A program made the position numbers and the translations under genes. From the NCBI GenBank assembly GCA_013360685.1, contig JABWBD010000013.1, forward strand, positions 1-40,844: DNA of 40,844 nucleotides. Reading direction: 5' to 3'. The notes beneath the pieces were generated by a model. The model ran no database searches. It was not told the origin of the DNA and worked only from the letters and a program-made list of their open reading frames with translations. Below are positions 1-9,645 of this stretch, piece by piece; positions within the stretch are counted from its first letter, which is position 1, and each line of letters starts with the position of its first letter. Origin of the DNA: Pirellulales bacterium. GTDB lineage: Bacteria; Planctomycetota; Planctomycetia; Pirellulales; Thermoguttaceae.

Positions 1-98
1 GGCCACTCCCCGCGCCGACGCCACCCTCCGCCGATTCGCGTCGCCCTGCGCCGGCGGCCAATCTGCTGAAATTGACGGCGTTCTGAATGCCGTTCCCA
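1..98. repeat. Terminal inverted repeat, left arm (98 bp)
   Basis: Bases 1-98 are the exact reverse complement of bases 40747-40844; identity stops abruptly at position 99 (C here, A in the other copy). No coding sequence is recognised inside the arm. It could be a dispersed repeat at which assembly stopped, a fold-back assembly artefact, or the end of a mobile element. The sequence alone does not decide between these. Confidence 0.95.
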
Positions 99-265
99 CA
101 ACGTAAGCTTGCCTCGAAAATCTGGCTATTTACTGTTCACACTCTGACCCCAAATACACACGGAGCCCCGCTCAATTCCGTCAGGAACGAGAAAGGGGTG
201 TTTGTGGCGGAACCGAGATAGTGACGCTTTCCAGTGGAGCCCGCGACATCAAGTTCTTGCACGAG

Positions 266-1255
266 CTAGCGGGCCACGCGGAAGCCGAGGTAGTCGCTGT
301 CGCCCGGGCCGGTGCCGCTGCTGCTCGGCGGGAGGTACCACAACCGGAAAGCACAGCGGACGGCAGACGGACCGTCGTCCCAGCACCCGCCCTTGACAAT
401 GCGATAGCGGTTGGCGCGATCGAATGGCCTGGGATTGCCTGGGTAGGACTTGTGCCAGTCGGCGACCCATTCGTAGGCGTTGCCGACCATATCCATGCAT
501 CCATAGGGGCTCGCGCTGGGCGGATAACTGCCCACCGGAGCGCTTTGATTCACCTTGTATCCGCCAGCCGCCGCGTTGTGATCCTCGGGGTTATTGCACT
601 TCTTTGGATCCCAAACATCGCCCCAGGGCCAGGTATTGGCGTGCTGCCGCTTCTCATCCCATCGCGCCGCCTTCTCCCACTCCGCTTCCGTGGGCAATCG
701 CCCGCCGGCCCACTTGCAGTAGGCTTCTGCCTCATAGTAGGTCACGCCGACTACGGGATGGTTGTCCGTTTGGATGAAGCGCGGGTGGCCGAACCCGTGT
801 CCGATCCATTCCTGTTCAGCGGCCCAGTGTTCCGGTTCCTTGCGTTCTTCTTTGGCATTTGGCCTCACCTTGCCAGTGAACTGGCCGTTCATGCCTGCAT
901 AATCGACGGTGTCGCCCTGCTTCCATTTCCAGCCTTCCGGCGACCAGTAGCTTGGGTTCTGGTACCCGCCGGCTTCGATGAACCTGCGGAATTGACCTCG
1001 CGTGACTTCGTACTTCCCGATTTGGAAGGTGGCGACGTGTACCGAGTGTTGCGGAAACTCCTCCGGCCCGCCGAATCCCTCGTGGCCGTTGTTCCCCATC
1101 AAGAAACTGCCGCCGGGAATCGTTATCATTTCGCCCAGGCGATCGTCGGCCTTGTCTGCTATCACCGGTTTCTTCGCGTCATCTCCTGCGGCCGCAACCG
1201 AGGCTAGAGCGAGCGACATCCTCAACGACATCCAGGCTATTCGTGTGACGTGCAT
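266..1255 (-). CDS. Secreted FGE/sulfatase-modifying-factor-fold protein
   Basis: A protein of 329 residues with an N-terminal signal peptide (MHVTRIAWMSLRMSLALAS, then VAAAG) followed by a formylglycine-generating-enzyme (SUMF1, FGE-sulfatase) fold. Visible family landmarks are MITIPGGSFLMGN, FQIGKYEVTRGQFRRFIEAG, HPVVGVTYYEAEAYCKWAGG, RLPTEAEWEKAAR, DMVGNAYEWVADW and a C-terminal YLGFRVAR. The C-terminal region reads GGCWDDG and VRCAFR rather than the closely spaced cysteine pair of true formylglycine-generating enzymes. It is therefore more likely a non-catalytic or differently acting member, as are many planctomycete paralogues. I chose the ATG at 1255 because the longer frame adds 23 residues ahead of the signal peptide; a GGAAAG lies a little upstream. 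No sulfatase gene is in the window. It sits downstream of two secreted glycosidase-like genes on the same strand and may share their transcript. Confidence 0.85.
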   Translation of the reverse strand: MHVTRIAWMSLRMSLALASVAAAGDDAKKPVIADKADDRLGEMITIPGGSFLMGNNGHEGFGGPEEFPQHSVHVATFQIGKYEVTRGQFRRFIEAGGYQNPSYWSPEGWKWKQGDTVDYAGMNGQFTGKVRPNAKEERKEPEHWAAEQEWIGHGFGHPRFIQTDNHPVVGVTYYEAEAYCKWAGGRLPTEAEWEKAARWDEKRQHANTWPWGDVWDPKKCNNPEDHNAAAGGYKVNQSAPVGSYPPSASPYGCMDMVGNAYEWVADWHKSYPGNPRPFDRANRYRIVKGGCWDDGPSAVRCAFRLWYLPPSSSGTGPGDSDYLGFRVAR

Positions 1256-1404
1256 GGTATTCCGGCTTTCCAAGTGAAGTTCTCCAGAGATGCAACCAGG
1301 GCGCTCGACACGCCGGGCGGCCACTTTTGCCCATGGTACTCTCGCACGCCGCGCCGGACAAATCTACGCACGCACGGCATGCAACAACGCCTACCCGGCG
1401 TAAG

Positions 1405-3438
1405 TTATTCGACAACCAAAGCGCCATGGATCTCCAGCCCCGGCACGGCGGCGCGAAGCACGGGGTCTTCCCACGTCCAATCGATCTGCCCTCCGTCGGG
1501 CTCCCAGCGAACCGCGGCGGGCTTTCCGGCCATGCGCAACCGGACCGTGAACGGGCCGACCGCGGGCAACGGAGCGAGCTTGAGAAACTGATCGCCGCGC
1601 TGGATTTTCGAAAGATTGAGAATGTGGACGCTCAGTCGGCCGTCGCACGTGCGGCGCAGCGCCACGTCGACCGAGCCCAGCCCGTCGATCTGGACGGCCG
1701 GTTCCGGAAACGCCTCGCGCATGACCGCAGCCAACAGTTGGCTAGTGGCGGGGTGATGATTCTGGCGATAGGCCGCCGACACCGGCCCGTAGATCGCGGC
1801 AATGCGCCCCTTGCCGCGAGCGACAATCGTGGCGGCGGGCTCGCGACCCGACTTTGCATCGGCCGTGGCGTAGCGATAGCCGATCGTCTTGGCGGTGGTG
1901 GGCGTGATCTTCCACCAGTCCCCGCCGAGTGCCACGCTCTGGCCGCCCGTCACGAGAAACCCTGACTTCTGAGCCTTCTCTTCCCATTGAACGCCCAACA
2001 TGGGCTCGAACAGCCGCGCGCAGTCGCCACCCACGAGCACTAGCGCCCCGCCTGCCTCGACATAGTCCAAGAGTGACTTGCGGAAGGCGTCGGCGAGCTT
2101 ATAGGCTTCCGCCACGACCACGACCGGATATTCGCCAAGCTGCGGCAGCAGTTGGTGTTCTGTCCGCACGTCGACCGAGTAGTGCAATTCCAACAGCGCG
2201 TGCAGTGCGCCCTTGGTTTCCAGCGCGCAATCGGCCTGGTGAAACGCCGTTGCATCCGCACGGTCCCAGTAGGTCTCGGCCGATTGCAGCAGGGCCACTT
2301 GCGGGACGGGCGTGCTGCGGAAACACAGCTTCTGCCGGGCGCGGCAGAAATCGGCCGCCTCGCCGGCCAGCGCGGTGATTTCGGGCGAGATCTGGCCGGA
2401 CCGCGTGGGAACGTAGTAAATCCCCCAGCCCCCGCCTTGCGTGATGGTGGCGGCGGCCTCCTGCTTCAATTGCGTCGCGTCCTTGAGCCCGCTGCGGTTG
2501 AAGCCCCAGGCCAACAAGTCCCACGGCTTCCCGTTGCCGGAGAAGTAGCGGGCCTCGGCCCGCGCCTCGTCGGTGGAATCGTGCTGGCTGTAGTCGCCGG
2601 TCAGGTAATCAACCCGGCTGCCCACCGGCCACACGCCCGAAAGCAGGGAGTACATCCAATTGCAGCCGATCTGGAACTTCGGGCTGTGCGCGTGCAGGGC
2701 GTCGACGTAGCGGGACAAGTATTTCTCGAACTCGCGGCGTTGGAACATCTTCCACTCCTGCCAGTGCGGATCGCGGCGCGACTTGGGCGCCGCTTCGCGC
2801 CCGGTCTGACGCTTCCACTCGGCCAGCGCCGCGGGCGAATAGTCCAACCGCGCGATCCAGGCGTCGGCGTCCATCCAGGCCCCGTCCAGATCGTAACGCG
2901 TGGCGGCCTCCTTCAAGTGCGGAATCAACAGCCGCTCGGCGAACGGGCTGAAGACGCTCAGGATCTCCTTCTCGCCCTGCCCCTGGGCGTTGACGGCGGC
3001 CCAGTCGGGATGATGCGCCACAGCCGCCGCGTTCCAGAGCACGCAATAGTGGATCAGCAGGGCGACGCCTTCCTCCCGCGTCACCTTGCGCCACACCGCC
3101 AGCGAGTCCTTGACGATGCCCGGCGCAGGCCAACCGACCTTTGTGGCATACCCGGTGTAACCCGGCACGCCGACGCAGTCGTACTGCACAAAATCGGGAC
3201 GCGCGCGGCGCAGGAAGTCGCGCACTGCTTCTTCGGTTACGTCGCGGCCGAGGGCCGTGTCGGCCGCATTGGGGTGCAGATCGAAATGGACGCCGAAGAA
3301 CGCCTCGTTGCGCGGCACGTTCGGTTTGCCCGGCGCCGACGGCAACTGATCGGCGCCGTGGGCCGCATCCATCGCAATGGCCAAGAAAGAAAAAGAAATC
3401 GTGACGACGATCGAACATGTACGGCGGAGGTGATTCAT
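1405..3438 (-). CDS. Putative secreted glycoside hydrolase (GHL6 / alpha-L-fucosidase-like TIM barrel)
   Basis: A protein of 677 residues with signal peptide MNHLRRTCSIVVTISFSFLA. The first half looks like a TIM-barrel glycosidase: FFGVHFDLHPNA, the DFVQYDC strand, DGAWMDADAW and YLTGDYSQHDS. The following region (VPQVALLQSAETYWD, then YPVVVVAEAYKLADA and LLDYVEAGGALVLVGGD) matches the Rossmann-like beta-galactosidase trimerisation domain that often follows GH42, GH29-like and GHL6 barrels. The C-terminus is a beta-rich domain. The open frame runs upstream to 3993, but that part overlaps the end of the next gene and lacks a signal peptide, so the ATG at 3438 is preferred. The exact family and substrate are not certain. 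It lies 250 bp downstream of a DUF4838 gene on the same strand, consistent with joint use on a plant or algal glycan. Confidence 0.7.
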   Translation of the reverse strand: MNHLRRTCSIVVTISFSFLAIAMDAAHGADQLPSAPGKPNVPRNEAFFGVHFDLHPNAADTALGRDVTEEAVRDFLRRARPDFVQYDCVGVPGYTGYATKVGWPAPGIVKDSLAVWRKVTREEGVALLIHYCVLWNAAAVAHHPDWAAVNAQGQGEKEILSVFSPFAERLLIPHLKEAATRYDLDGAWMDADAWIARLDYSPAALAEWKRQTGREAAPKSRRDPHWQEWKMFQRREFEKYLSRYVDALHAHSPKFQIGCNWMYSLLSGVWPVGSRVDYLTGDYSQHDSTDEARAEARYFSGNGKPWDLLAWGFNRSGLKDATQLKQEAAATITQGGGWGIYYVPTRSGQISPEITALAGEAADFCRARQKLCFRSTPVPQVALLQSAETYWDRADATAFHQADCALETKGALHALLELHYSVDVRTEHQLLPQLGEYPVVVVAEAYKLADAFRKSLLDYVEAGGALVLVGGDCARLFEPMLGVQWEEKAQKSGFLVTGGQSVALGGDWWKITPTTAKTIGYRYATADAKSGREPAATIVARGKGRIAAIYGPVSAAYRQNHHPATSQLLAAVMREAFPEPAVQIDGLGSVDVALRRTCDGRLSVHILNLSKIQRGDQFLKLAPLPAVGPFTVRLRMAGKPAAVRWEPDGGQIDWTWEDPVLRAAVPGLEIHGALVVE

Positions 3439-3688
3439 GGTAACACCGATCAATTCCGACATTTGACTGGTCGGCGACGTGCCGCACAGCCGACACCAAG
3501 GCATGCCACAAGACGTCCCCATGATACAGTTTCGCATGAAGGCGTAAACCCAAAACAGTCGACTCCCCCTGTCACGGTCGTTCGCAGAAACTTGCGCCGA
3601 TTCGACATTCTCTGATTTTCCAAACTCGACTACTCTCTTACGGCCATTGGCATCGTCGCGTTGTCGGCGCCAGTCGACCCCCGCGAGT

Positions 3689-6256
3689 TCATTCCGAGGT
3701 GGGCGCCTCAAGGTCCAGCGTCCCGTAGGCCGAGGGGATGAAGGTGGCTCGGTTGCCCTTGGCTGCGATGCTCCACACAAAGTGCGAGGCTTTGTCCGGA
3801 GCGTCCGGTGCACCGGTCTGGAAATACACGTTGGCGTAAAGACGCCGGAGGTCAGCGGGAAAATCGAACTCCGCGAAGGGCAGCGACACCTCGCCGACCC
3901 AGCGGCCGTTGACGCAATCGGACTTGAAGCTGTAGGAAGGCGCAAATCCAGAAACCGGAAGCCGTTTGCGCATGGTAGGCGGTTCGAGGTCAAGTGCGCT
4001 GACCTGAACCTCGACCGCGCCTTTTGCGGCGGTCAATGCAACGGTGAATTGTCTTCCTGGCCCTGCGTTCTTCGCAAGGCACAGCATTAATGTCGGGGGC
4101 GCGTGTGACTTGGAAACTGCGAGGTCGAAGGCGAGGTTGAAGCGAGTCGCCGAGCAGTTCACGAGCACTTCATGGCGCTCCGCTGCCGTTGAGAATGCAT
4201 GTTGAGGCGTCAACTTCAGTCGGGCCGCCTTCCGCCAGGCCGCTTCTACGAGTCGTCCGTCCACCGTGATGTCGGCCTCTGGGACTCGGGGGACGATTGC
4301 GAAGGGATCCGTATCGCGGGCCGTAACAGCCTCCGCCGCCGCGAGATTTGCCGCGAGGTGAGCCGCGACGGCGGGACGCACCGACGCCGCGTAATTGGCC
4401 TGAATGTAGTCTTGCCAACAGGCGCGGTATCGTCGCAGAACGTCGTCGCGCTTGATCTCTGCGAGGTCCTTGGCCGCCTGCCGCCGCAGGATTCCTTCCG
4501 TCCACAAGAACGCAGAATCAAAGACCATTCGCTCCCTCCGCACATGGCTCAGGTGCGACGGCGAATCGAGCACGGCCTTCTCGGCACGATCCAACAATCG
4601 GTTGGCCGCCAATTGCATTCGCGCGTCTACAAGATGTTCGGCGTGGCGAAAGCGCTCCAGGTCAATCAGCCGCGCGGCAGACCGCTCCTGGGCATCCTCG
4701 ATGAGATTCAACAACGCCCGCATCGGCTCCGACGCCGCGCCGTAGTAGCCCGCGAAAAACGTATCGAGCAACTCGTCCAAACCGCGATATGGCTGGTCGA
4801 GGAGTTTGGATACCAACCACGTGCGGAGCGGAGAGAAGCTCTGAAGCTCGTCGGTCGTCGGGTGCGACGTATTGCCATACGCCCAGAAGTCCTCGCATTC
4901 AGCGAACATATGGTCGTATCCGCGGTCCTTGAGCATCGAGAAATCGGCGTGGATCGCCCGGATGTTCGTCCCCGGCATGTAGAAGCCGGGCGGGTGATCG
5001 GGATAGGTCCGCAAGTAATGCCACACCCCCATGCGTCCGGCGACCCGGCCCCAATCTGCGAGCAATCGCGCGCTGGCCGAATTGGTCGGATGCGCCAACG
5101 GGCGGCAGACTTCGGGATTCCCGATGGAATTGCAGCAAATGACGAGCACGTTGGCCGCCGGTTTGATCGTGCTGGGAGGTTCGAGACTGAACGTGTAGGC
5201 GTTTGTGACTACCGTAACCTTCGGGAACTCTTTGCCGACCGCTTCCGCGACCTTGTTGATGAACTCCAGCAGGAGCCCGCTCTGTCTGCCCGCGTGCCTG
5301 GCAATGGCCGCTCGGCAATCCGGACAAAGGCAGAAGTCGTCGGTCATGTCGTTGTGGGTTACGTTCAGGATGCGGGCCGGTTCGCTCCCGGTTTGCTCGG
5401 CCTGCCGTCGGTCATTGCGCAGCCACTCCAGCGCGCGTTCGACGACAATCCGGCGCACATTGGGATTCGAGGGGCAGAACTGATAGTAACACGTGTTGTT
5501 GGTGTTCCGATCCGTCAGTTGCCGCTCCCCTTGCGCGTCCATCGAGAAATATTCCGGATTGCTCTTGGCGAACTCGTCGATCGGGATGAATCGCCCGAAG
5601 GTATGGCCTCCGGGCGGGATCTGGACAATCGCGCCGCCATGCCGGGCTTGCCCGCCGGAGTTCACCTTATTGAAAGCGCAGAAGTCCTGCGATTGTGAGA
5701 GCGTGCCATCGTCGGCCGGGGACGGAAACGGGTTGTACAGAGTGCGAATCGCAAAGGCAGGCCGGCCCCGCGTATCCAGCCTTGGAATTCGCCGCTCCGG
5801 ACAGCGTGGTGCGTAGCGTGTCCAGGGATCGAGCCAGGCGCCTCCCAGATGACGTTCAATGAATTCATAGACGGCATAGGCAGTGCCCCGCGGTGAGCCT
5901 CCCGCCAAGACAATATCCCTTCCACAGGTGAGATGCCGCCATTCTTCGGACGGCAAACGCGAGAGCTCCACGCCCTCCATGGCCGCGCGTCGCGTATTCC
6001 CCAGATAGATACCATATCCTTGCAAGGGCGGCCGATCGCCTTCGGTGGTCTGCGGCATTGCCGTTCCAGTGGCGAGGGACACGAAGTCCCGCAAGACCGC
6101 CGCCGCGTAGGTCTCCTCAGGTGCGGGCTGCGCCGGCAGCACGACATAATGAGCGCGAAGCTCATGGCCCGTCACGTCGTGGCGAGGACTGCCGGCGGTT
6201 GCACTCTGCGGAACGAACATCAGCGTGACAGGAACGACGACAAGATTCAATCTCAT
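3689..6256 (-). CDS. Secreted DUF4838-family protein with C-terminal carbohydrate-binding-like domain
   Basis: A protein of 855 residues with signal peptide MRLNLVVVPVTLMFVPQSAT. Residues about 30-140 resemble the N-terminal domain of GH67/GH20-type enzymes (AAAVLRDFVSLATG, GYGIYLGN, GTAYAVYEFIERHLG). Residues about 180-470 match DUF4838, a barrel typical of Planctomycetes and Verrucomicrobia (HNDMTDDFCLCPDCRAA; VWHYLRTYPDHPPGFYMPGT; HMFAECEDFWAYGNTSHPT). The last 200 residues, from VPEADITVDGRLVEAAW, look like a CBM9-type sugar-binding sandwich. Catalytic activity of DUF4838 has not been established as far as I know; a glycosidase role is inferred from fold and context. The ATG at 6256 has GGAG a few bases upstream and gives a compact signal peptide; an in-frame ATG at 6283 is the alternative. 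The open frame up to 6679 is not part of the gene. Confidence 0.8.
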   Translation of the reverse strand: MRLNLVVVPVTLMFVPQSATAGSPRHDVTGHELRAHYVVLPAQPAPEETYAAAVLRDFVSLATGTAMPQTTEGDRPPLQGYGIYLGNTRRAAMEGVELSRLPSEEWRHLTCGRDIVLAGGSPRGTAYAVYEFIERHLGGAWLDPWTRYAPRCPERRIPRLDTRGRPAFAIRTLYNPFPSPADDGTLSQSQDFCAFNKVNSGGQARHGGAIVQIPPGGHTFGRFIPIDEFAKSNPEYFSMDAQGERQLTDRNTNNTCYYQFCPSNPNVRRIVVERALEWLRNDRRQAEQTGSEPARILNVTHNDMTDDFCLCPDCRAAIARHAGRQSGLLLEFINKVAEAVGKEFPKVTVVTNAYTFSLEPPSTIKPAANVLVICCNSIGNPEVCRPLAHPTNSASARLLADWGRVAGRMGVWHYLRTYPDHPPGFYMPGTNIRAIHADFSMLKDRGYDHMFAECEDFWAYGNTSHPTTDELQSFSPLRTWLVSKLLDQPYRGLDELLDTFFAGYYGAASEPMRALLNLIEDAQERSAARLIDLERFRHAEHLVDARMQLAANRLLDRAEKAVLDSPSHLSHVRRERMVFDSAFLWTEGILRRQAAKDLAEIKRDDVLRRYRACWQDYIQANYAASVRPAVAAHLAANLAAAEAVTARDTDPFAIVPRVPEADITVDGRLVEAAWRKAARLKLTPQHAFSTAAERHEVLVNCSATRFNLAFDLAVSKSHAPPTLMLCLAKNAGPGRQFTVALTAAKGAVEVQVSALDLEPPTMRKRLPVSGFAPSYSFKSDCVNGRWVGEVSLPFAEFDFPADLRRLYANVYFQTGAPDAPDKASHFVWSIAAKGNRATFIPSAYGTLDLEAPTSE

Positions 6257-6726
6257 GCAGCTCCACCACAACCGCTTGTACATCTTTTTTCTTGGCGACG
6301 TTGTGTGCCAACTGCTCACAACGCGTATCCGGCCAATCGCTCTCACCCGGCGCCCCCATCGTGAGGGGCTGCACGCGCGAGAGAGCTTTGCGACAGTGTA
6401 TTGCCGAGTCTTCGGACGGTCAACAGTATGCAAGACCTGAGGAGCGTGTTGGCCGAAACGCTCCCGCGGCGACTGTGCGACACTCGTAGGCTCAACGGCA
6501 TTTTGCCCTGTGTTCAGATATCCGTGACTCAAGCTATACTCATGGCGCAAACAGGGATGCTCGCAAACCCACGCGGCCCGGGATTGGCGCGCACGAGTCT
6601 GGGCTGGCAAGTCGTCGGCAAGGATTCCAGCCAGAGCGACTTGCCGCTCGCGCCGCGCGCAGTGAGCCGCGGAAGCCATCTATTCAACCCATTGCATTTT
6701 TCCCTGCTGCCTTTCGCGAGGTCGTC
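6257..6726. other. Divergent intergenic region between two glycosidase-type genes
   Basis: About 470 bases separate the minus-strand DUF4838 gene from the plus-strand glycosidase at 6727. No coding signature is convincing on either strand. It must contain the promoters for both directions; one rightward candidate is listed separately. No clear operator repeat was found. Confidence 0.6.
6513..6540 (+). promoter_or_regulatory. Candidate sigma-70 promoter for the glycosidase at 6727
   Basis: TTCAGA (6513-6518) and TATACT (6535-6540) are separated by 16 bases, giving 4/6 and 5/6 matches to the consensus. A transcript would start near 6547 and leave a leader of about 180 bases. Inference from sequence only. 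Confidence 0.3.
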
Positions 6727-9090
6727 ATGAAATCGACAGAGTTCCATAGAGTCTGGTCTATGCTGCTCGCGTTGGCGTCTGTCGGGCCGGCATGGGTCGG
6801 TGCATCGAGTGGCGCGGCGGTGCGGTTGGCGTGGGATCCGAGCACCGGGGCCGTGCTGGAGACGCCGGCGGTCAAGGTCTGGCTGGATCGCAACGAAGAG
6901 ATGCCGGCCGCGGAAGTTCGTTTTCTGCCGGACGGCAGCCGGCAAGTCCTCGACCGTCCGACCACCACCGAGCTCTCACCCGCCTGCCTCAAGCTGACTT
7001 ACCGCCTGACCGCTCCGGCCGGATCGGTGATCGACGTGCTGCGGACCGTGACCTTGGTCGAAAGCGGGAACGACGTCGCCGTGGTCGAGACGTTTGCCCT
7101 GCGGCCTTCGCAGCCGGTGACCGTCGATGTGGAAATCTTCCGGCCGTTCGCACTGTTTCCCAAGCAGGCCGGCGCGCAGCCGGGGGCGACCTGTCCACTG
7201 CGGAGCGGATGGGCCAAGAAGGTGGCCCTCTGCGGGCAGCCGCTTGCAGCAGAGTACCGCCTGGGGCACGCCCTGACTGGCGATGATGCCTCCCACTTGG
7301 CGTTGCCGGTGGTCCATGTCAGCGGTCTGCCCGGCGGTTCGGCCGCCGTGATGGCGGACCCGGCATTCAGTTCCCTGTGGGAGATAAGCTGGAAAGACGA
7401 CGCGGTCCAGGGGAGATCTCGCTATCGCTATGCCGGCAGCCGCGTGCCGCTGGCACACGAGGAGACGCGCCGCTTTGGGCTATGGTTGTCGCCAAGGGCC
7501 GAAGCGACCGCCGGCTTCCCCGCGGCGCTCGACGCGTTCTTTGCCCAGATGCTGCCGGAGGTCCCGCCCGGGCCGAAGTGGCTGCACGACATCGCGATGG
7601 TGGGCTACGACTATCTGAGCGACGGCGGGGAGGGCTGGGACCGCGATGTGCGATTGCTTGCCGAGTGGCTGAGTCCAGCGGAGCGGCGGCGCGTGGCGCT
7701 GTGCCTGCACGGCTGGTATGATGCGATCGGCTCGTACAGCTACGATCCCCAGGCGCGGCGCATCAAGGATGCTTGGGTTGCGTTTGGCCCCACGCGCAAA
7801 ATCCCGCTCACCCCGGCGGAATTGAAACGCCGGTTGCGGTTGGCCCGCGAATCGGGATTCCGCGTGTTGCTGTATTTCGGCGACGGCCTGGCCTCCGACA
7901 GCGGCGTGCCCGGCTTCCGGGACGCCTGGGTCTACCGCGATGCCCACGGCAACGCCACCCGCGGTTGGCAGGGCCCGGATACGTTCGGAACGACCTATTG
8001 GCTCAATCCCGCGCATCCGGAAGTCCGGGCGTGGTTCCTCGACTATCTCCGGGCGTTGCTGGAAGCCTTCGGCCCCGAGGTTGACGGTCTTGTGTGGGAC
8101 GAAACATTCCAGAGCAAGATCGGTCAGATCGCCGCAGAGCCGGAGCCCGCGTATTGCGATCGGGCCATGCTGGCGCTGGTGAAGGACCTGACGGAACGCG
8201 TGCACGCGCTGGATCCGCAGAAGGTCTTCTTGGCGTCCGACTGCTCGGGAGTGATCCCGGACGTACCGGGCTACGCGATGGTGGCGGACGGAACCTACCA
8301 GGACACGGCCTGTCAGCCGGCCGCCTGGTCATGGGGCTTGTTTGCCAACTGGCGGAACGTGCTGTGGAGCTGCAATTGGGCGGACGTCACGGGGCTGAAC
8401 AAAACTCGGTACGGAGTGGAGACGTATGGCACACCCGTGGCCATCAGCAACGGCTGGGGCGACGACCGTGGCCCATCGGAGTGGACGCCCCAGCAGCGCG
8501 AGCAGATCCTGGCGCTGTTTCATCGGCGGCTCCAGCGGGCCGAGCGAGTGCGCTATTTGGCGGCCGATCCGCTGCAAGCCCAACGAGGCGATCCTCTGCC
8601 CGCGGCCGAAGCGGGGCTGGTGAACTGGGCGCTGGCCTCACGCGGGAGTCGGGCGCAGGCATCGTCGGAGGACGCGCCGCGCTACCCGGCGGCCGGCGCG
8701 ATCAACGGCGTGCGCGACACGACCGATTGGGGCAACGGGCACGGCTGGGCGAGCAATGCCGGACCTCGCCCGCACTGGCTCCAGGTCACGTTCACGCGGC
8801 CGCAGCCGATCCGGCGTTTTGTCGTCATCACCTATCATCACGACGACGCTGCGAGCACCGCGCAAGTCTGGGGCGTGAAGGACTACGAGCTCCAGGTCCG
8901 CGACGGCCGCACGGATGCCTGGCGGACGGTTGTCACGGAATCCCAGGGCCGCGCCGTGGGCGTGCGGGTCCACGACCTGCCGCAAGCGGTGGAGGTCAAG
9001 GAGTTCCGCATAGTCGTGCGCCAGGTCGCCCCAGCCGACGGACGTGCGCGGTTGCTGCAACTGGAAGCCTGGGGCGCGGACGGATCATAA
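6727..9090 (+). CDS. Secreted glycoside-hydrolase-like protein with C-terminal discoidin (F5/8 type C) domain
   Basis: A protein of 787 residues. The start ATG at 6727 follows GAGG at a proper distance, and residues 1-30 form a signal peptide. An N-terminal beta-rich domain (about 30-270) precedes a TIM-barrel-like region (about 285-620). Visible barrel landmarks are DIAMVGYDYLSDGG, SGFRVLLYFGDG, HPEVRAWFLDYLRALLEAFG and DGLVWDETFQ, whose acidic residues are plausible catalytic groups. From about 655 to the end a discoidin/CBM32-type domain is seen (PAAGAINGVRDTTDWGNG, WLQVTFTRPQPIRRFVVITY, LLQLEAWG), suggesting binding to galactose-like or uronic sugars. I could not assign a GH family; the layout recalls GH36/GH101-like endo- or exo-acting enzymes. 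It is divergently transcribed from the DUF4838 gene and is part of the same glycan-degradation neighbourhood. Confidence 0.75.
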   Translation: MKSTEFHRVWSMLLALASVGPAWVGASSGAAVRLAWDPSTGAVLETPAVKVWLDRNEEMPAAEVRFLPDGSRQVLDRPTTTELSPACLKLTYRLTAPAGSVIDVLRTVTLVESGNDVAVVETFALRPSQPVTVDVEIFRPFALFPKQAGAQPGATCPLRSGWAKKVALCGQPLAAEYRLGHALTGDDASHLALPVVHVSGLPGGSAAVMADPAFSSLWEISWKDDAVQGRSRYRYAGSRVPLAHEETRRFGLWLSPRAEATAGFPAALDAFFAQMLPEVPPGPKWLHDIAMVGYDYLSDGGEGWDRDVRLLAEWLSPAERRRVALCLHGWYDAIGSYSYDPQARRIKDAWVAFGPTRKIPLTPAELKRRLRLARESGFRVLLYFGDGLASDSGVPGFRDAWVYRDAHGNATRGWQGPDTFGTTYWLNPAHPEVRAWFLDYLRALLEAFGPEVDGLVWDETFQSKIGQIAAEPEPAYCDRAMLALVKDLTERVHALDPQKVFLASDCSGVIPDVPGYAMVADGTYQDTACQPAAWSWGLFANWRNVLWSCNWADVTGLNKTRYGVETYGTPVAISNGWGDDRGPSEWTPQQREQILALFHRRLQRAERVRYLAADPLQAQRGDPLPAAEAGLVNWALASRGSRAQASSEDAPRYPAAGAINGVRDTTDWGNGHGWASNAGPRPHWLQVTFTRPQPIRRFVVITYHHDDAASTAQVWGVKDYELQVRDGRTDAWRTVVTESQGRAVGVRVHDLPQAVEVKEFRIVVRQVAPADGRARLLQLEAWGADGS

Positions 9091-9510
9091 TGCACGCAGC
9101 GGCCGGTAGACCTCTCCTTGTCGTTCGACAGGAAAGACGGCGCCGGGACAATCTGCGGCCGGCAAAAGCCGCGAAAAGGGCCACGGGCACGAGCAGCGAT
9201 GATGCTGACGTGGCGCAGCCAAGCTGGCCGGGAATTGTTGGACAGCTAGTTGCGCAAGGCAGTTTGGATCGGTCGCGACCGCGGTGGGAAGTCCCCTGTC
9301 ATGATCGAGAACCGCGGACTGGAACTCGGCAGAAATCCGATCCATCCGGCGGCGGTAGGACTGCACCGGCCTGTCCAATCGCACGGCGTGCTGCGTGACC
9401 ACATAGCCCGCCGGCGCCATGTCGCCGCTCGGCAATGCGAGTTCCGGGTCGTCGACGAATTCCGGGCGTTGCTGGCAACCGAGTGAGGAGCGGTCGGCGT
9501 TGGTCGGATC

Positions 9511-9645
9511 ATGCTGAAGCATTGGAAGGAATTGACGCTCTTCCTGCGCGTAGCCGGCGTTCCGTTGGACAACAACGTGTGCGAAAGGGCTTTGAAGATG
9601 GCCATCCCGCATCGCAAGAACTTGCTGGGCTGGAAAGGGAGGCTG
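9511..9645 (+). pseudogene. IS66-family transposase remnant (C-terminal part)
   Basis: The frame MLKHWKELTLFLRVAGVPLD followed by NNVCERALKMAIPHRKN matches the C-terminal catalytic region of IS66 TnpC transposases (pattern L..FL...G...DNN..ERALK....RKN). The upstream in-frame sequence ends in a stop at 9484-9486 and has no transposase similarity. Immediately after RKNLLGWKG the frame runs into a hairpin repeat. Only about 40 residues of an element normally encoding around 500 remain, and no terminal inverted repeats of the insertion sequence were identified. The bases 9091-9510 upstream hold no gene that I can support. Confidence 0.7.

Noticed and set aside
2152-3615. Long plus-strand frame of 487 codons opposite the glycosidase gene
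   Set aside because: It is antisense to a protein with signal peptide and family motifs; its own translation has no domain and shadow-like composition. The same applies to the long antisense frames at 4199-5698, 7480-8205, 9810-11393, 12370-13749, 13813-15309, 16359-17843, 18992-20149, 21395-23122, 26948-28663, 31175-32335 and 32989-35151.
9085-9612. 175-codon minus-strand frame downstream of the lyase remnant
   Set aside because: It reads through the opposite strand of the IS66 remnant and shows no family pattern; composition suggests a shadow.
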